Shown in pieces: positions 43,350 to 52,548 of a stretch of 64,000 bases of DNA. A model generated the notes under the pieces. It saw nothing but the letters and a program-made list of their open reading frames with translations. It did not search any database and had not been told where the DNA came from. Numbering within the stretch: the stretch's first letter is position 1; each line of letters starts with the position of its first letter. The stretch is taken from positions 57,227 through 121,226 of the forward strand of contig NZ_JHYQ01000014.1 of assembly GCF_000621325.1 (NCBI RefSeq), given 5' to 3'. The translations under genes were made by a program, and so were the position numbers. This DNA is from Thiothrix lacustris DSM 21227. GTDB taxonomy: Bacteria > Pseudomonadota > Gammaproteobacteria > Thiotrichales > Thiotrichaceae.

Positions 43350-44357
43350 ATGTCGGGTTCATACCGTCTTTACTGGGTGCGCTGTATCGCCGTTTTGGGT
43401 TTACTCACAGGGCTAACATCACCCGCCTTCGCGCTGGAAAAAGTCCGCGTTGGCGTGCTGGAATTCGGCACGGTCAACTGGGAAATGGACGTCATCCAAA
43501 CCCACAAACTCGCCGAACAACAAGGCATTGATCTAGAAATCGTGCCGCTCGCTTCCGCCGATGCCTCCACCGTTGCGCTACAAGGTGGCGCGGTCGACAT
43601 CATTGTCTCTGACTGGGTATGGGTCGCCCGCCAACGCGCTGCCGATGTTGATTACACCCTGTTCCCCTACTCCAACGCGGTCGGCGAATTGCTGGTCAAG
43701 GCCGATAGCCCCATCAAAACGCTAGCCGACCTCAAAGGCAAAAAACTCGGCGTGGCGGGCGGCGCGTCCGACAAAAGCTGGCTGCTGTTACGCGCCTTTG
43801 CCCAGCAACAACAGACGCTGGATTTGCAAGCCGACACCGAGCCGCAATACGCCGCGCCCCCGCTGCTGAATGCGCTGATGCAACGCGGCGATTTGGATGC
43901 AGTGCTGAACTTCTGGAACTACGCCGCCCGCCTCAAGGCCGCCGGGCTACGCAGCATCATCACCGTGCCCGATACGCTGGAAGGCTTAGGCATCCCGCGT
44001 GACCTACCGCTGCTTGGCTGGGTCTTCAGCGAAAAATGGGCAAAGGAACACGCCGCCAGCGTCAACGGTTTCCTCAAAGCCTCGTATGCCGCCAAGCACA
44101 TCATGCAAGATGACGATGCCGAATGGGTACGCCTGCGCCCGCGCCTGAAAGCCGATGACGACGCCGTGTTTACCGCCCTGCGCGACGGTTTCCGTGCAGG
44201 CATTCCCACCTGTTTTGGCGACAAGGAAAAGCAGGCAGCGGCGGATACCTTCCGCATTCTGGCTGAAGTCGGTGGCGAAAAGCTGGTCGGCACCGCAACC
44301 GCGTTGGACACAGGCGTGTTCTGGCCTGACTTCAGCCTGCCTGCTTGCGCGAAGTGA
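43350..44357 (+). CDS. ABC transporter substrate-binding protein, SsuA/TauA-like
   Basis: 335 residues from ATG 43350 with GTGGAGGAGG upstream. Signal peptide (VLGLLTGLTSPAFA), then an NMT1/SsuA-like binding fold (VRVGVLEFGTVNWEMDVI; GGAVDIIVSDWVWVARQR; LADLKGKKLGVAGG). Candidate substrates are sulfonates, nitrate or pyrimidine-like compounds. A near-by PQQ-type ABC ATPase may mean a link to alcohol oxidation. It heads an overlapping operon of five genes. Confidence 0.84.
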   Translation: MSGSYRLYWVRCIAVLGLLTGLTSPAFALEKVRVGVLEFGTVNWEMDVIQTHKLAEQQGIDLEIVPLASADASTVALQGGAVDIIVSDWVWVARQRAADVDYTLFPYSNAVGELLVKADSPIKTLADLKGKKLGVAGGASDKSWLLLRAFAQQQQTLDLQADTEPQYAAPPLLNALMQRGDLDAVLNFWNYAARLKAAGLRSIITVPDTLEGLGIPRDLPLLGWVFSEKWAKEHAASVNGFLKASYAAKHIMQDDDAEWVRLRPRLKADDDAVFTALRDGFRAGIPTCFGDKEKQAAADTFRILAEVGGEKLVGTATALDTGVFWPDFSLPACAK

Positions 44358-45100
44358 AGCTGAATCAGCGTTACGTGCGGGTGCTAGTGCTAGGCGGCTT
44401 TTTGCTGGCTTGGCAACTGCTCGCGTTACTGCTAGCCAGCCATTCCCTGCCCAGCCCGCTGGCAGTGCTGGAAACCTTGTGGCAACAGCTCGTCAACGGT
44501 GAATTACTGTTTCATCTCGGCATCACCCTGCTGCGGGTTATCGTCAGTTTCACGCTGGCGATGCTGGTCGGGGTCGCCATTGGCATTCTCATGGGCAGCC
44601 GCAAAGCGTGGGATAATGCGCTGGATGTGCTGCTGATCCTCGGCCTCAATATTCCCGCGCTCGTCACCATTATCCTCTGCTACATCTGGCTGGGCTTGGG
44701 CGAAACCGCAGCGGTGCTGGCGGTGGCCTTGAACAAAATCCCGATGGTGATCGTCACCCTGCGCGAAGGCGCTCGCGCCATCGACCACGACTTGCTGCAA
44801 GTCGCGCAAGTCTATCGGCTGTCACGCTGGCAAACCTTCCGCAGCGTCTACCTGCCACAACTTTACCCCTATTTGTTCGGCGCAGCGCGTAACGGGCTGG
44901 CGCTGATCTGGAAAATCGTGCTGGTGGTGGAACTGTTGGGGCGTAGTAATGGCGTCGGTTTCCAATTGGGCAATTACTTCCACTTTTTCGACATTAGCGG
45001 GATTCTGGCCTACACACTGGCGTTTGCGCTGATTGTGCTGGCGCTGGAAGCCTTGCTGCTACGCCCGCTGGAGCGGCATTTGAATCGGTGGCGCACATGA
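44354..45100 (+). CDS. ABC transporter permease, SsuC/TauC-like
   Basis: The chosen start is GTG 44354, overlapping the previous stop by 4 bases; TTG 44345 is an alternative. 248 residues, six helices and the EAA loop (GARAIDHDLLQVAQVYRLS). It has the sulfonate/nitrate permease look (LWQQLVNGELLFHLGITLLR). Confidence 0.87.
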   Translation: MKLNQRYVRVLVLGGFLLAWQLLALLLASHSLPSPLAVLETLWQQLVNGELLFHLGITLLRVIVSFTLAMLVGVAIGILMGSRKAWDNALDVLLILGLNIPALVTIILCYIWLGLGETAAVLAVALNKIPMVIVTLREGARAIDHDLLQVAQVYRLSRWQTFRSVYLPQLYPYLFGAARNGLALIWKIVLVVELLGRSNGVGFQLGNYFHFFDISGILAYTLAFALIVLALEALLLRPLERHLNRWRT

Positions 45101-45864
45101 ATCTTCTATCCGTTGATTTACAACGCAAAGTCTACCCAAACGGCGTCTGTGCGGTGCAGGATTTGCGTTTTAGTGCCAATCAAGGCGAATTCATCGCGCT
45201 AGTGGGGCCTTCGGGGACGGGCAAAAGCACCTTGTTGAATATGATTGCAGGGCTGGATACCGATTTCACTGGGCAAATCCACTCCCCGCCGGACACTACC
45301 TTAAGTTTCATGTTTCAGGAACCGCGTTTGCTGCCTTGGCTAAGTGTCGCGGATAACATCCGGCTGGTGCTGGAGGCACCGCAACGCCAGCACGACAACG
45401 CACGCTTTGCCCGCATGGAGACGCTGTTGCAGCAGCTCGGTTTGCAGGATTTCCGTGACAGCTTCCCCAATCAACTGTCGGGCGGAATGAAACGCCGCGC
45501 CGCACTGGTACGCGCCTTCGTGACCCAGCCCAGCCTGTTGCTGATGGATGAACCCTTTCAGTCGCTGGATGAACCCACCGCACAAGACTTACGCCAGTTG
45601 CTGCTGAAGCTGTGGGCAGAAAGCCAGCCGACCGTGCTGTTTGTCACCCACAGTTTGAACGAAGCCTTGTTGCTGGCGGATAGAGTGCTATTCTTATCGC
45701 CACGCCCTGCTAAGGTGATTCTGGATTACCGCGTGCCGCTGCAACGCCCGCGCCCACTGAATACCAGCGCCTTACAACCCTTGCAGGCTGAACTGCTGCA
45801 ACAATACCCGGCACTGCTTTCCGGCCTGCTTGACCGGACTTCTGAGGAATTTCCACATGCCTGA
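45097..45864 (+). CDS. ABC transporter ATP-binding protein, SsuB/TauB-like
   Basis: 255 residues starting in an ATGA overlap with the permease. Walker A is GPSGTGKST, the signature LSGGMKRR, Walker B LLLMDEPF and the switch His in FVTHSLNEALLLADRV. Together with the two upstream genes it forms a complete importer. Confidence 0.92.
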   Translation: MNLLSVDLQRKVYPNGVCAVQDLRFSANQGEFIALVGPSGTGKSTLLNMIAGLDTDFTGQIHSPPDTTLSFMFQEPRLLPWLSVADNIRLVLEAPQRQHDNARFARMETLLQQLGLQDFRDSFPNQLSGGMKRRAALVRAFVTQPSLLLMDEPFQSLDEPTAQDLRQLLLKLWAESQPTVLFVTHSLNEALLLADRVLFLSPRPAKVILDYRVPLQRPRPLNTSALQPLQAELLQQYPALLSGLLDRTSEEFPHA

Positions 45865-46615
45865 ATTACCTATCCTGTCCGTCGTTGCGATCAGCAAGCA
45901 CTACGGCAAACTGTGTGCTGTGAATCAGGTGAGTTTCCAGCTTGGCAGCGGCTTTCATGCCTTGCTGGGACCCAATGGAGCGGGGAAATCCACCCTCTTC
46001 CAACTGTTGACCGGACTATTCGCGCCGGATCAGGGCGATATTCACCTCAACAGCATCAGCATTCGCCAACACTTGCCGCAAGCACTGGCGCAGATGGGCG
46101 TGGTGTTCCAGCAACCCGCGCTTGATCTTGACCTCAGCGTGCAAACTAATCTGGACTTTTACGGGCGTTTGCATGGCATGGGTAAAGCCGACATCCGCGC
46201 CCGCAGTGCCCACGTCCTCACCCAACTGGAAATCGCCGACCTTGCCCCCACGCCTTGTCGCAACCTCAGCGGTGGCAATCGCCGCAAGGTGGAACTGGCG
46301 CGTGCACTCTTAACCGAACCGAAATTGCTGTTGATGGATGAAGCCACCGTCGGCCTTGACCCCGCTTCCCGCGCCACCTTGCTGGCTTACGTCCACCGCT
46401 TGTGCCGCGAGCAAGGCTTGTGTGTCTTGTGGGCCACCCATTTGATGGATGAAGCCGAACAAGCCGATCAGGTACTGGTGATGCACAAGGGCAAATTGTT
46501 AGCGCAAGACACCCCGATAGCACTGATGACCCAAACCCACACCACGTCCTTACTGGAAGCCTTCTTCCAGTTATCGGGGGAGTCTCACGTAGAAACGACG
46601 CCAACCCAGTTATGA
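45857..46615 (+). CDS. ABC transporter ATP-binding protein, PQQ-alcohol-dehydrogenase type
   Basis: 252 residues with Walker A GPNGAGKST, signature LSGGNRRK, Walker B LLLMDEAT and the switch in ATHLMDEAEQADQV. The MGVVFQQPALDLDLSVQTNLDFY segment is characteristic of the ATPase associated with PQQ-dependent alcohol degradation (PQQ_ABC_ATP type). Those systems usually also have a PedC-like permease and a special binding protein; neither is here. The gene overlaps its upstream neighbour by 8 bases and the next gene by 4. Confidence 0.82.
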   Translation: MPELPILSVVAISKHYGKLCAVNQVSFQLGSGFHALLGPNGAGKSTLFQLLTGLFAPDQGDIHLNSISIRQHLPQALAQMGVVFQQPALDLDLSVQTNLDFYGRLHGMGKADIRARSAHVLTQLEIADLAPTPCRNLSGGNRRKVELARALLTEPKLLLMDEATVGLDPASRATLLAYVHRLCREQGLCVLWATHLMDEAEQADQVLVMHKGKLLAQDTPIALMTQTHTTSLLEAFFQLSGESHVETTPTQL

Positions 46616-47538
46616 ATCTGCCTGTCACACAAGGCCATGTGCTGCATTACGCCGAATTTGGTCATCCGATGGGTATTCCTTTGCTGTTTGTGCACGGCGG
46701 CCCCGGTTCGAGTTGCCATCCGGCACAAGCCAAGCTGTTGTATCCACAAGGTTTCCGCATTATCCAGTTTGACCAGCGCGGCTGTGGGCAGTCGACACCT
46801 GGCGGTAGCTTATTGGGTAACCATACCGCTGCATTGATACAGGATATGGACGCTTTGCGCCTGCATCTAGGCATTGCCCAATGGGTCGTGTACGGCGGTT
46901 CATGGGGCGCGACATTGGCGCTGGAATACGCGAAACGTTACCCGCAACAGGTGCTAGGCTTGCTATTACGCGGGGCATTTCTGGCACGACAGGAGGATTG
47001 GGAATGGTTCAGTATGCCGCACGGGGTTGCTCAACAGTTTCCGACAGCGTATCAGGCATTACGCCAAGCCTTGGGTACGGTGGATGGCGCCAACCCGATC
47101 CACGGCTTGTACCAGCAGTTACTTAACCCGCAAACCACTCAGGAAGCCGCTTACCGTTACGCGCTGGCATGGGATGCGTGGGAATGCACCGTCATGCGAC
47201 TGGCGACACCAACCTTTAACCCTGATCCGACCAGTTGGCAGCGGAGCATCCATCGCGCTCGCGTGTATAGCCATTACTGTGCCCAGCAGTTTTTCCTCAG
47301 CCCGCAAGGTGTCCTGCCGGGGCTGGAGGCTATCCGCGATATTCCCGCAATTCTGGTACATGGCATTAATGATCAGGTATGTCGTTATGCTAGTACTCTC
47401 TTGCTCGTGGAGGCTTTGCCACAGTGCCAACAGGTAGCGGTAGAGCAAGCGGGGCATGGGATGCATGAAATCACCTTGCAACAAGCCCTGCAACAAGCGG
47501 CAACCACATTACATACCAACCTTTTGCCAAGGCTTTAA
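46612..47538 (+). CDS. Proline iminopeptidase (alpha/beta hydrolase)
   Basis: 308 residues with HGGPG, DQRGCGQSTPGG and the nucleophile elbow GGSWGA, then the final catalytic His in QAGHGMHE. This combination is diagnostic of the S33 prolyl aminopeptidase family, which removes N-terminal Pro. It overlaps the ABC ATPase by 4 bases; why it is in this operon is unclear. Confidence 0.88.
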   Translation: MNLPVTQGHVLHYAEFGHPMGIPLLFVHGGPGSSCHPAQAKLLYPQGFRIIQFDQRGCGQSTPGGSLLGNHTAALIQDMDALRLHLGIAQWVVYGGSWGATLALEYAKRYPQQVLGLLLRGAFLARQEDWEWFSMPHGVAQQFPTAYQALRQALGTVDGANPIHGLYQQLLNPQTTQEAAYRYALAWDAWECTVMRLATPTFNPDPTSWQRSIHRARVYSHYCAQQFFLSPQGVLPGLEAIRDIPAILVHGINDQVCRYASTLLLVEALPQCQQVAVEQAGHGMHEITLQQALQQAATTLHTNLLPRL

Positions 47539-47584
47539 CCTTAAGCTAAGCTCCACCGCAATATCCTTAATGGCGAGAATCCTT

Positions 47585-48925
47585 ATGCAAATTCATACCC
47601 CAGATGGGGAAGGTATGCACCGTATAGTGATCGTGGGCGGTGGTGCAGGCGGCTTAGAACTGGCTACCCTGTTGGGTGACAGTCTCGGTAAACAGCGCAG
47701 TGCACACATTACCTTGATTGACAAGAACCGTACCCACATCTGGAAACCCATGCTGCACGAAATCGCTTCCGGCAGCATGGATTACACCTTGCACGAAATC
47801 GACTACCTTGCCCAAGCGCACTGGCACCACTTCCGCTATCGCATTGGCGCCATGAGCAAGGTTGATCGTACTCAACGGCTGGTATTCATTGATTCGCATA
47901 CCGATGAAGATGGCGATACCGTTACCCCTGATCGCGCGATTCCTTACGACACCTTGGTGGTGGCGATTGGTAGCCGCACCCATGATTTCAATATTCCCGG
48001 CGTAGCGGAACACGCGATCCAAATGGACACGGCGGAACAGGCGGAGCGTTTTCACCGCAAGCTGGTCAATGCCTTTATCCGTGCCAATGCGCAGCCACAA
48101 GACCTGCAAGCCGGGCAGTTACAGGTAGCCATCATCGGTGCAGGTGCAACCGGCGTTGAACTGGCTGCCGAACTGCACAAGAGTGTGCGTGCTCTGGTCA
48201 CTTATGGGCTGGAACGCATTGATGCTGACCGCGACGTAACCCTCAACCTGATCGAAGCCGCGCCACGCATCTTGCCTGCCTTACCGGAACGCATTGCCGG
48301 GGAAGCCATGCGCATCCTCAATAAACTTCAGGTGAATGTACGCACCAATGCCCGCGTTTCTGGCGTGCAAGCGGATGGTGTACAACTGGCCTCTGGCGAA
48401 TTCATCCCCGCTGAACTGGTGGTGTGGGCGGCGGGAATCCGCTCGTTTGTATGCCTGCAAAATATGGATAACCTTGAGATCAATGGCATCAACCAGTTAC
48501 TGGTCAAGCCCACCCTGCAAACCACGCTGGATGAGAATATCTTCGCGTTTGGGGATTGCGCCGCCGCGCCCTGGCTGGGTAAGGATGCAGGTACACTCGT
48601 TCCGCCAAGGGCACAAGCCGCTCACCAACAGGCCATGCACCTCACCCAACAACTACACCACCGGCTGGATGGCAAACCGCTGAAAGATTTTCAGTATCAA
48701 GATTTCGGCTCGCTGATATCACTGGGTGAAAACTGGGCAGCAGGCGGCTTGATGGGCAACCTTGCCCAAGGCACGTTGTTTGTGGAAGGTTACATTGCCC
48801 GCTTTATGTACAATATGCTGTATAAAAAACACCAGTTCGGGCTGCACGGTTTTTGGAAAGTGGCACTGGATACGGTATCAGGCTTCATCCGTCGTAAAAC
48901 CACCCCGCGCATCAAGCTGCATTAA
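47585..48925 (+). CDS. Type II NADH dehydrogenase-like FAD oxidoreductase
   Basis: 446 residues from ATG 47585 (ATG 47615 is an alternative). FAD-binding VIVGGGAGGLELA, an NAD-binding VAIIGAGATGVELAAE, and a conserved FAFGDCAAAPW. C-terminal hydrophobic region (GYIARFMYNMLYKKHQFGLHG) suits peripheral membrane binding. It would pass electrons from NADH to quinone. A sulfide:quinone reductase is less likely because the paired catalytic cysteines are not seen. Confidence 0.88.
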   Translation: MQIHTPDGEGMHRIVIVGGGAGGLELATLLGDSLGKQRSAHITLIDKNRTHIWKPMLHEIASGSMDYTLHEIDYLAQAHWHHFRYRIGAMSKVDRTQRLVFIDSHTDEDGDTVTPDRAIPYDTLVVAIGSRTHDFNIPGVAEHAIQMDTAEQAERFHRKLVNAFIRANAQPQDLQAGQLQVAIIGAGATGVELAAELHKSVRALVTYGLERIDADRDVTLNLIEAAPRILPALPERIAGEAMRILNKLQVNVRTNARVSGVQADGVQLASGEFIPAELVVWAAGIRSFVCLQNMDNLEINGINQLLVKPTLQTTLDENIFAFGDCAAAPWLGKDAGTLVPPRAQAAHQQAMHLTQQLHHRLDGKPLKDFQYQDFGSLISLGENWAAGGLMGNLAQGTLFVEGYIARFMYNMLYKKHQFGLHGFWKVALDTVSGFIRRKTTPRIKLH

Positions 48926-48950
48926 AGGCTGCTAATTTACCCACGACAAC

Positions 48951-48978
48951 TTGACATGAAACCTATCTCCATTAGAAT
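48951..48978 (+). promoter_or_regulatory. Sigma-70-type promoter for the rhodanese gene
   Basis: TTGACA at 48951-48956, a 16-base spacer and TAGAAT at 48973-48978, 40 bases before the rhodanese ATG. Confidence 0.7.
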
Positions 48979-49018
48979 ATAAGTAAGCTTTAATATTTAT
49001 TGGGATGCAAGGTCGTTT

Positions 49019-49351
49019 ATGTTTGGAATTCGTGAAGTTGACGCTGCTGGTTTGCAAAAAATGTTGGATTCTGGTGAAAAAGTCCGCCTGATTGATGTGC
49101 GTTCCGCTTCGGAAGTGGCTCAGGGAATTATTGAAAATTCCGAGTTCATGCCCTTGCATACCCTGCCATTACGCATGAACGATCTGCCGAAAGATGAAAC
49201 CATCGTTTTTTATTGCCGCAGCGGGGCGCGTTCCGCTCAGGCATGTATGTTTCTGTCACAAAACACCGGCATCGAAGCGGTCAACCTACGTGGCGGGATT
49301 ATCTCGTGGTATCAAGCAGGTATGAAGGTCGTATTACCGAACGCTGCCTAA
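49019..49351 (+). CDS. Single-domain rhodanese sulfurtransferase
   Basis: 110 residues, one rhodanese domain with the Cys loop CRSGARSAQ and LIDVRS. These proteins move sulfane sulfur as a persulfide. It precedes a dsrE2-type gene, as in sulfur-oxidiser rhd-tusA-dsrE clusters; tusA is not here. Cytoplasmic. Confidence 0.9.
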   Translation: MFGIREVDAAGLQKMLDSGEKVRLIDVRSASEVAQGIIENSEFMPLHTLPLRMNDLPKDETIVFYCRSGARSAQACMFLSQNTGIEAVNLRGGIISWYQAGMKVVLPNAA

Positions 49352-49435
49352 ATAAGAGAATTCTGTTATACTGGCAGACGAGAGAGGTGGGTCGTTACTG
49401 ACCTGTGAGTTACAATTTATCATGAGACATCGAAC

Positions 49436-49900
49436 ATGAGCAAAAAGCTAGCGATCATCGCAACTAAAGGTACGTTGGATTGGGGCTACCCTCCGTTCAT
49501 TCTGGCATCCACAGCGGCTGCGCTTGGTTATGACGTGCAAGTTTTCTTTACCTTCTACGGCTTACAGTTGTTGAAGAAGAAACTTGACCTGCAAGTTACC
49601 TCATTGGGCAACCCCGGTATGCCAATGCCTATGCCTATGCCAGTCCTGTTACAAGCACTGCCAGGTATGCAAGGCATGATGACCTCCATGATGAAAAAGA
49701 AAATGGCGGACAAAGGCGTTGCTGATCTGGGCGAACTGCGTGAACTGTGTCAGGAAGCTGATGTCAAATTCATCGCTTGCCAGATGACCGTTGACCTGTT
49801 CGAGATGGATACCAAAGACTTCATCGACGGCGTGGAATACGCTGGCGCTGCGATGTTCTTCGAATTCGCTGGCGAATCCGACATCTGCCTGTTCATCTAA
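49436..49900 (+). CDS. DsrE/DsrE2-family sulfur carrier protein
   Basis: 154 residues: KKLAIIATKGTLDWGYPPFILASTAAALGYDVQVFFTFYG is the DsrE2-type opening, with Met/Pro/Lys-rich middle (PMPMPMPVLL and MMTSMMKKKM) and the conserved Cys in FIACQMTVDLF. DsrE2 proteins are membrane-associated sulfur carriers that work with rhodanese and TusA during sulfur oxidation. It is 84 bases after the rhodanese. Confidence 0.88.
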   Translation: MSKKLAIIATKGTLDWGYPPFILASTAAALGYDVQVFFTFYGLQLLKKKLDLQVTSLGNPGMPMPMPMPVLLQALPGMQGMMTSMMKKKMADKGVADLGELRELCQEADVKFIACQMTVDLFEMDTKDFIDGVEYAGAAMFFEFAGESDICLFI

Positions 49901-49929
49901 TCTCCGAAGGTTATTGGACAGTCACTAAG

Positions 49930-49953
49930 AAGCCGGGTATACCCCGGCTTTTT
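49930..49953 (+). terminator. Rho-independent terminator after dsrE2
   Basis: Stem AAGCCGGG/CCCGGCTT with TATAC loop followed by T-rich sequence, 30 bases after the dsrE2 stop. Confidence 0.85.
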
Positions 49954-49971
49954 ACTTTAAGGAACTGCACC

Positions 49972-50586
49972 ATGAAAATCATGCTCATCAGCGGCAGCCA
50001 CCGCGAAGACTCTCAAAGCGAGAAAGTAGCGCGGCACATCGCCCAATCATTGCTAGATAACCAGCAAGCAACCGAAACCGAAGTTTTTTCCTTAGCAGGC
50101 AATCCTTTGCCCTTGTGGGACGAGGGTATATGGAATGGTGAGGCCAAATGGCAGACCATACTTAACCCTTTATCGGAAAAATTGGCCTCTAGTGATGGTT
50201 TTGTCATCATTGCGCCGGAATGGCATGGGCAAGTCCCTTCAGGTTTGAAAAATTTTTTCCTGCTCTGGGGAGCCGGAGAGCTAGCACATAAGCCTGCATT
50301 AATCGTAGGTGTGTCATCCTCAGACGGTGGTGCTTACCCAGTGGCCGAATTACGTATGAGCAGTTACAAAAATAACCGTATCTGTTACATCCCTGAACAA
50401 TTAATTGTTCGCAATGTGGAATCTATCCTCAATGCGGATAATAGTAAAAACAACTCGGACGCAGACCGTTATTTCCGTGAGCGTATCGTGTATGCGGGGG
50501 GAATCCTCAGTGCTTACGCAACGGCTCTCAAGGGTGTGCGCGAGTCTGGCATTACCGCGACGGATACTTTCCGTAATGGTATGTAA
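49972..50586 (+). CDS. NADPH-dependent FMN reductase-like flavoprotein
   Basis: 204 residues with the flavodoxin-like GSHREDSQSEKVARHIA phosphate loop and IIAPEWHGQVPSGLKNFF, which stacks on the flavin. It is 20 residues longer than typical NAD(P)H:quinone/FMN reductases of this kind. The reaction is quinone or FMN reduction; the partner is unknown. Confidence 0.84.
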   Translation: MKIMLISGSHREDSQSEKVARHIAQSLLDNQQATETEVFSLAGNPLPLWDEGIWNGEAKWQTILNPLSEKLASSDGFVIIAPEWHGQVPSGLKNFFLLWGAGELAHKPALIVGVSSSDGGAYPVAELRMSSYKNNRICYIPEQLIVRNVESILNADNSKNNSDADRYFRERIVYAGGILSAYATALKGVRESGITATDTFRNGM

Positions 50587-50610
50587 TACTTTATTGACGA
50601 GGCAGCAACC

Positions 50611-51474
50611 ATGTTGAAATCAGCGGCGATGACACCCCAGCGGGTACTGAACCGCATCGGGCGCATGAACTATTTCCACGACGACCGCCACGCGGAGCGT
50701 ACCAACGAAATCCGCTGGCTGGTGGAAGAGTTCGTGGAAATCCCGGTGAAAAACCTGCCCTTAGCCTTGGAAGGTTTTACGATTGTACAGCTTACCGACA
50801 TGCATTTGCGGCCTTACACACAGGTGGAACACATCCAGCGGGCAGTGGAAAAAACCAATGCCCTCAAGCCTGATCTGGTGGTGCTAACCGGCGACTATGT
50901 GTGGCACGATGGCGAGGATATCCTCGACCTCGTACCAGTACTGGCGGGGTTAAATGCTCGCTATGGGGTCTTCGCTGTCATGGGCAATCATGACATCAAG
51001 ACCGACCCGGTGCTGATTGAAGAAACCTTCGCTAAGCACGGTATTCCGGTATTGCGCAATGACGGGCTGGATATTCAACATGATGGCGGCCTGTTCCATC
51101 TGGCGGGTATCGATGATGGCTGGCTGGGTAAGCCAGACATCAAAGCGACACTGGACAAATTACGCGGCAACAAGCCGGTGGTATTACTGGCGCACGAGCC
51201 AGATATGATCGACTGGTATGCGAATGATGAACGGATTTCCCTGCAATTGTCCGGGCATACTCACGGTGGGCAAGTGCAGCTTAAACCCGGCAAGCCGTTT
51301 ATTCGGCCGTATCTGGGGCGGAAATACGTGCAGGGGCTGTACCGAGTTAATGAATCTTGGGTGTATACCAGCCGAGGCATTGGCTCCACTGGGCTGCCGA
51401 TTCGCCGTAATTGTTCGCCAGAAATTACCCACGTCACATTGGTGGCAGGTGATTATTATGCACAGGCGGCATAA
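50611..51474 (+). CDS. Metallophosphoesterase, YkuE-like
   Basis: 287 residues with the calcineurin-type metal ligands LTDMHLRP, TGDYVWH, GNHD, AHEPD and GHTHGGQ. YkuE-type proteins act on UDP-sugars, lipid pyrophosphates or nucleotides. There is no TAT signal or membrane helix, so it is likely cytoplasmic. 51475-51651 holds a short hairpin (51540-51558) without a T-run and no gene. Confidence 0.87.
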   Translation: MLKSAAMTPQRVLNRIGRMNYFHDDRHAERTNEIRWLVEEFVEIPVKNLPLALEGFTIVQLTDMHLRPYTQVEHIQRAVEKTNALKPDLVVLTGDYVWHDGEDILDLVPVLAGLNARYGVFAVMGNHDIKTDPVLIEETFAKHGIPVLRNDGLDIQHDGGLFHLAGIDDGWLGKPDIKATLDKLRGNKPVVLLAHEPDMIDWYANDERISLQLSGHTHGGQVQLKPGKPFIRPYLGRKYVQGLYRVNESWVYTSRGIGSTGLPIRRNCSPEITHVTLVAGDYYAQAA

Positions 51475-51651
51475 CGCTTTATCTGAAAGGTTTGTACGCT
51501 AGGCTTATCAAGTGGGTAAACTGAGTGCTATGTACAAAGGTGTCGGACTACCCGACACGACATAAAGACCTTCTGTAAGCTTAGGCTTATAAGATGAGTC
51601 GAGTAGTCTTGTAATAATTAAAAAAACAACAAACTAGGTCAAAGTGTAAAT

Positions 51652-52149
51652 ATGCCTGATAACCTGAACAATACGCTTGAACGCGATCTGACCGGCCTGA
51701 AAGTCGTGGTAGTGGACGACAGCAAGACCATCCTGCGAACTGCTGAGGTTTTGCTGAGTGAGCAAGGCTGCTGGGTAGTGACAGCCAGTGATGGTTTTGA
51801 GTCACTATCTAAAATTTCATCCTTTAAACCCGATGTTATTTTCGTCGATATCATGATGCCACGCCTAGATGGTTATCAGACCTGCGCCCTGATCAAGGCC
51901 AACCGCCAATACCGTGATACCCCCGTCATTTTACTATCGAGTAAAGACAGTATTTTCGACATGGCTCGCGGGCGACTAGCGGGTTCTGACAAATACCTCA
52001 CCAAGCCGTTCACCAAAGACGATTTACTGACGGCTATTTATACTCATGTCAAACAGCCAAAGGCTGTTGAAACAGCAGAAACAATACCACCTGCTGCTGA
52101 GTCTAAACCCGTTGAGCCAGTTCCTTTTATTGACCTCATTGACGATTAA
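51652..52149 (+). CDS. pilG: Twitching-motility response regulator PilG
   Basis: 165 residues: a CheY-like receiver with DD in VVVDDSKT, Asp in VIFVDIMMPRLDG and the K in KYLTKPFT, followed by a Pro/Glu/Ala tail (about 130-165) absent from classical PilG. PilG controls pilus extension motors with PilB. It starts the pilGHIJ-chpA-chpC operon. Confidence 0.87.
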   Translation: MPDNLNNTLERDLTGLKVVVVDDSKTILRTAEVLLSEQGCWVVTASDGFESLSKISSFKPDVIFVDIMMPRLDGYQTCALIKANRQYRDTPVILLSSKDSIFDMARGRLAGSDKYLTKPFTKDDLLTAIYTHVKQPKAVETAETIPPAAESKPVEPVPFIDLIDD

Positions 52150-52161
52150 AGAGGGAATTGC

Positions 52162-52548
52162 ATGTCTGCTCCACACATACTGATCATTGATGACTCATTG
52201 GCTGAAACCCGCATTTTTACGGTATTGCTGGAAAAAAAAGGGTATCAAGTAAGTGTAGCCTGCAATGGTCAAGAAGGTATTCAGGTCGCGAAAGCCCGTC
52301 AGCCTGACATTATCTTGATGGATGTGGTCATGCCGCTACTCAATGGTTTTCAGGCGACCCGTGAACTCACTCGCAGCCCAGAAACCGCACATATCCCTAT
52401 TATTGTGTGCAGTTCTAAATCGGCAGAAACGGATCAAGTTTGGGCTTCACGGCAAGGGGCAAAAGCTTATTTAATCAAGCCAGTAGACCCGAAAATATTA
52501 CTAGCCACTATTACCCAATTTTTACCGAAGGCGGTAGACAATGGCTAG
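52162..52548 (+). CDS. pilH: Twitching-motility response regulator PilH
   Basis: 128 residues, a single receiver (HILIIDDSLAET; DIILMDVVMPLLNGFQ; KAYLIKPVDP). PilH is the counterpart of PilG for pilus retraction or as phosphate sink. 12 bases after pilG and overlapping pilI by 8. Confidence 0.9.
   Translation: MSAPHILIIDDSLAETRIFTVLLEKKGYQVSVACNGQEGIQVAKARQPDIILMDVVMPLLNGFQATRELTRSPETAHIPIIVCSSKSAETDQVWASRQGAKAYLIKPVDPKILLATITQFLPKAVDNG

Noticed and set aside
47456..47584. Upstream extension of the NADH dehydrogenase frame
   Set aside because: It overlaps the 3' end of the proline iminopeptidase and lacks family similarity.
51540..51558. Hairpin GTGTCGG...CCGACAC before pilG
   Set aside because: No T-run; could be a protein site, but not supported as terminator.
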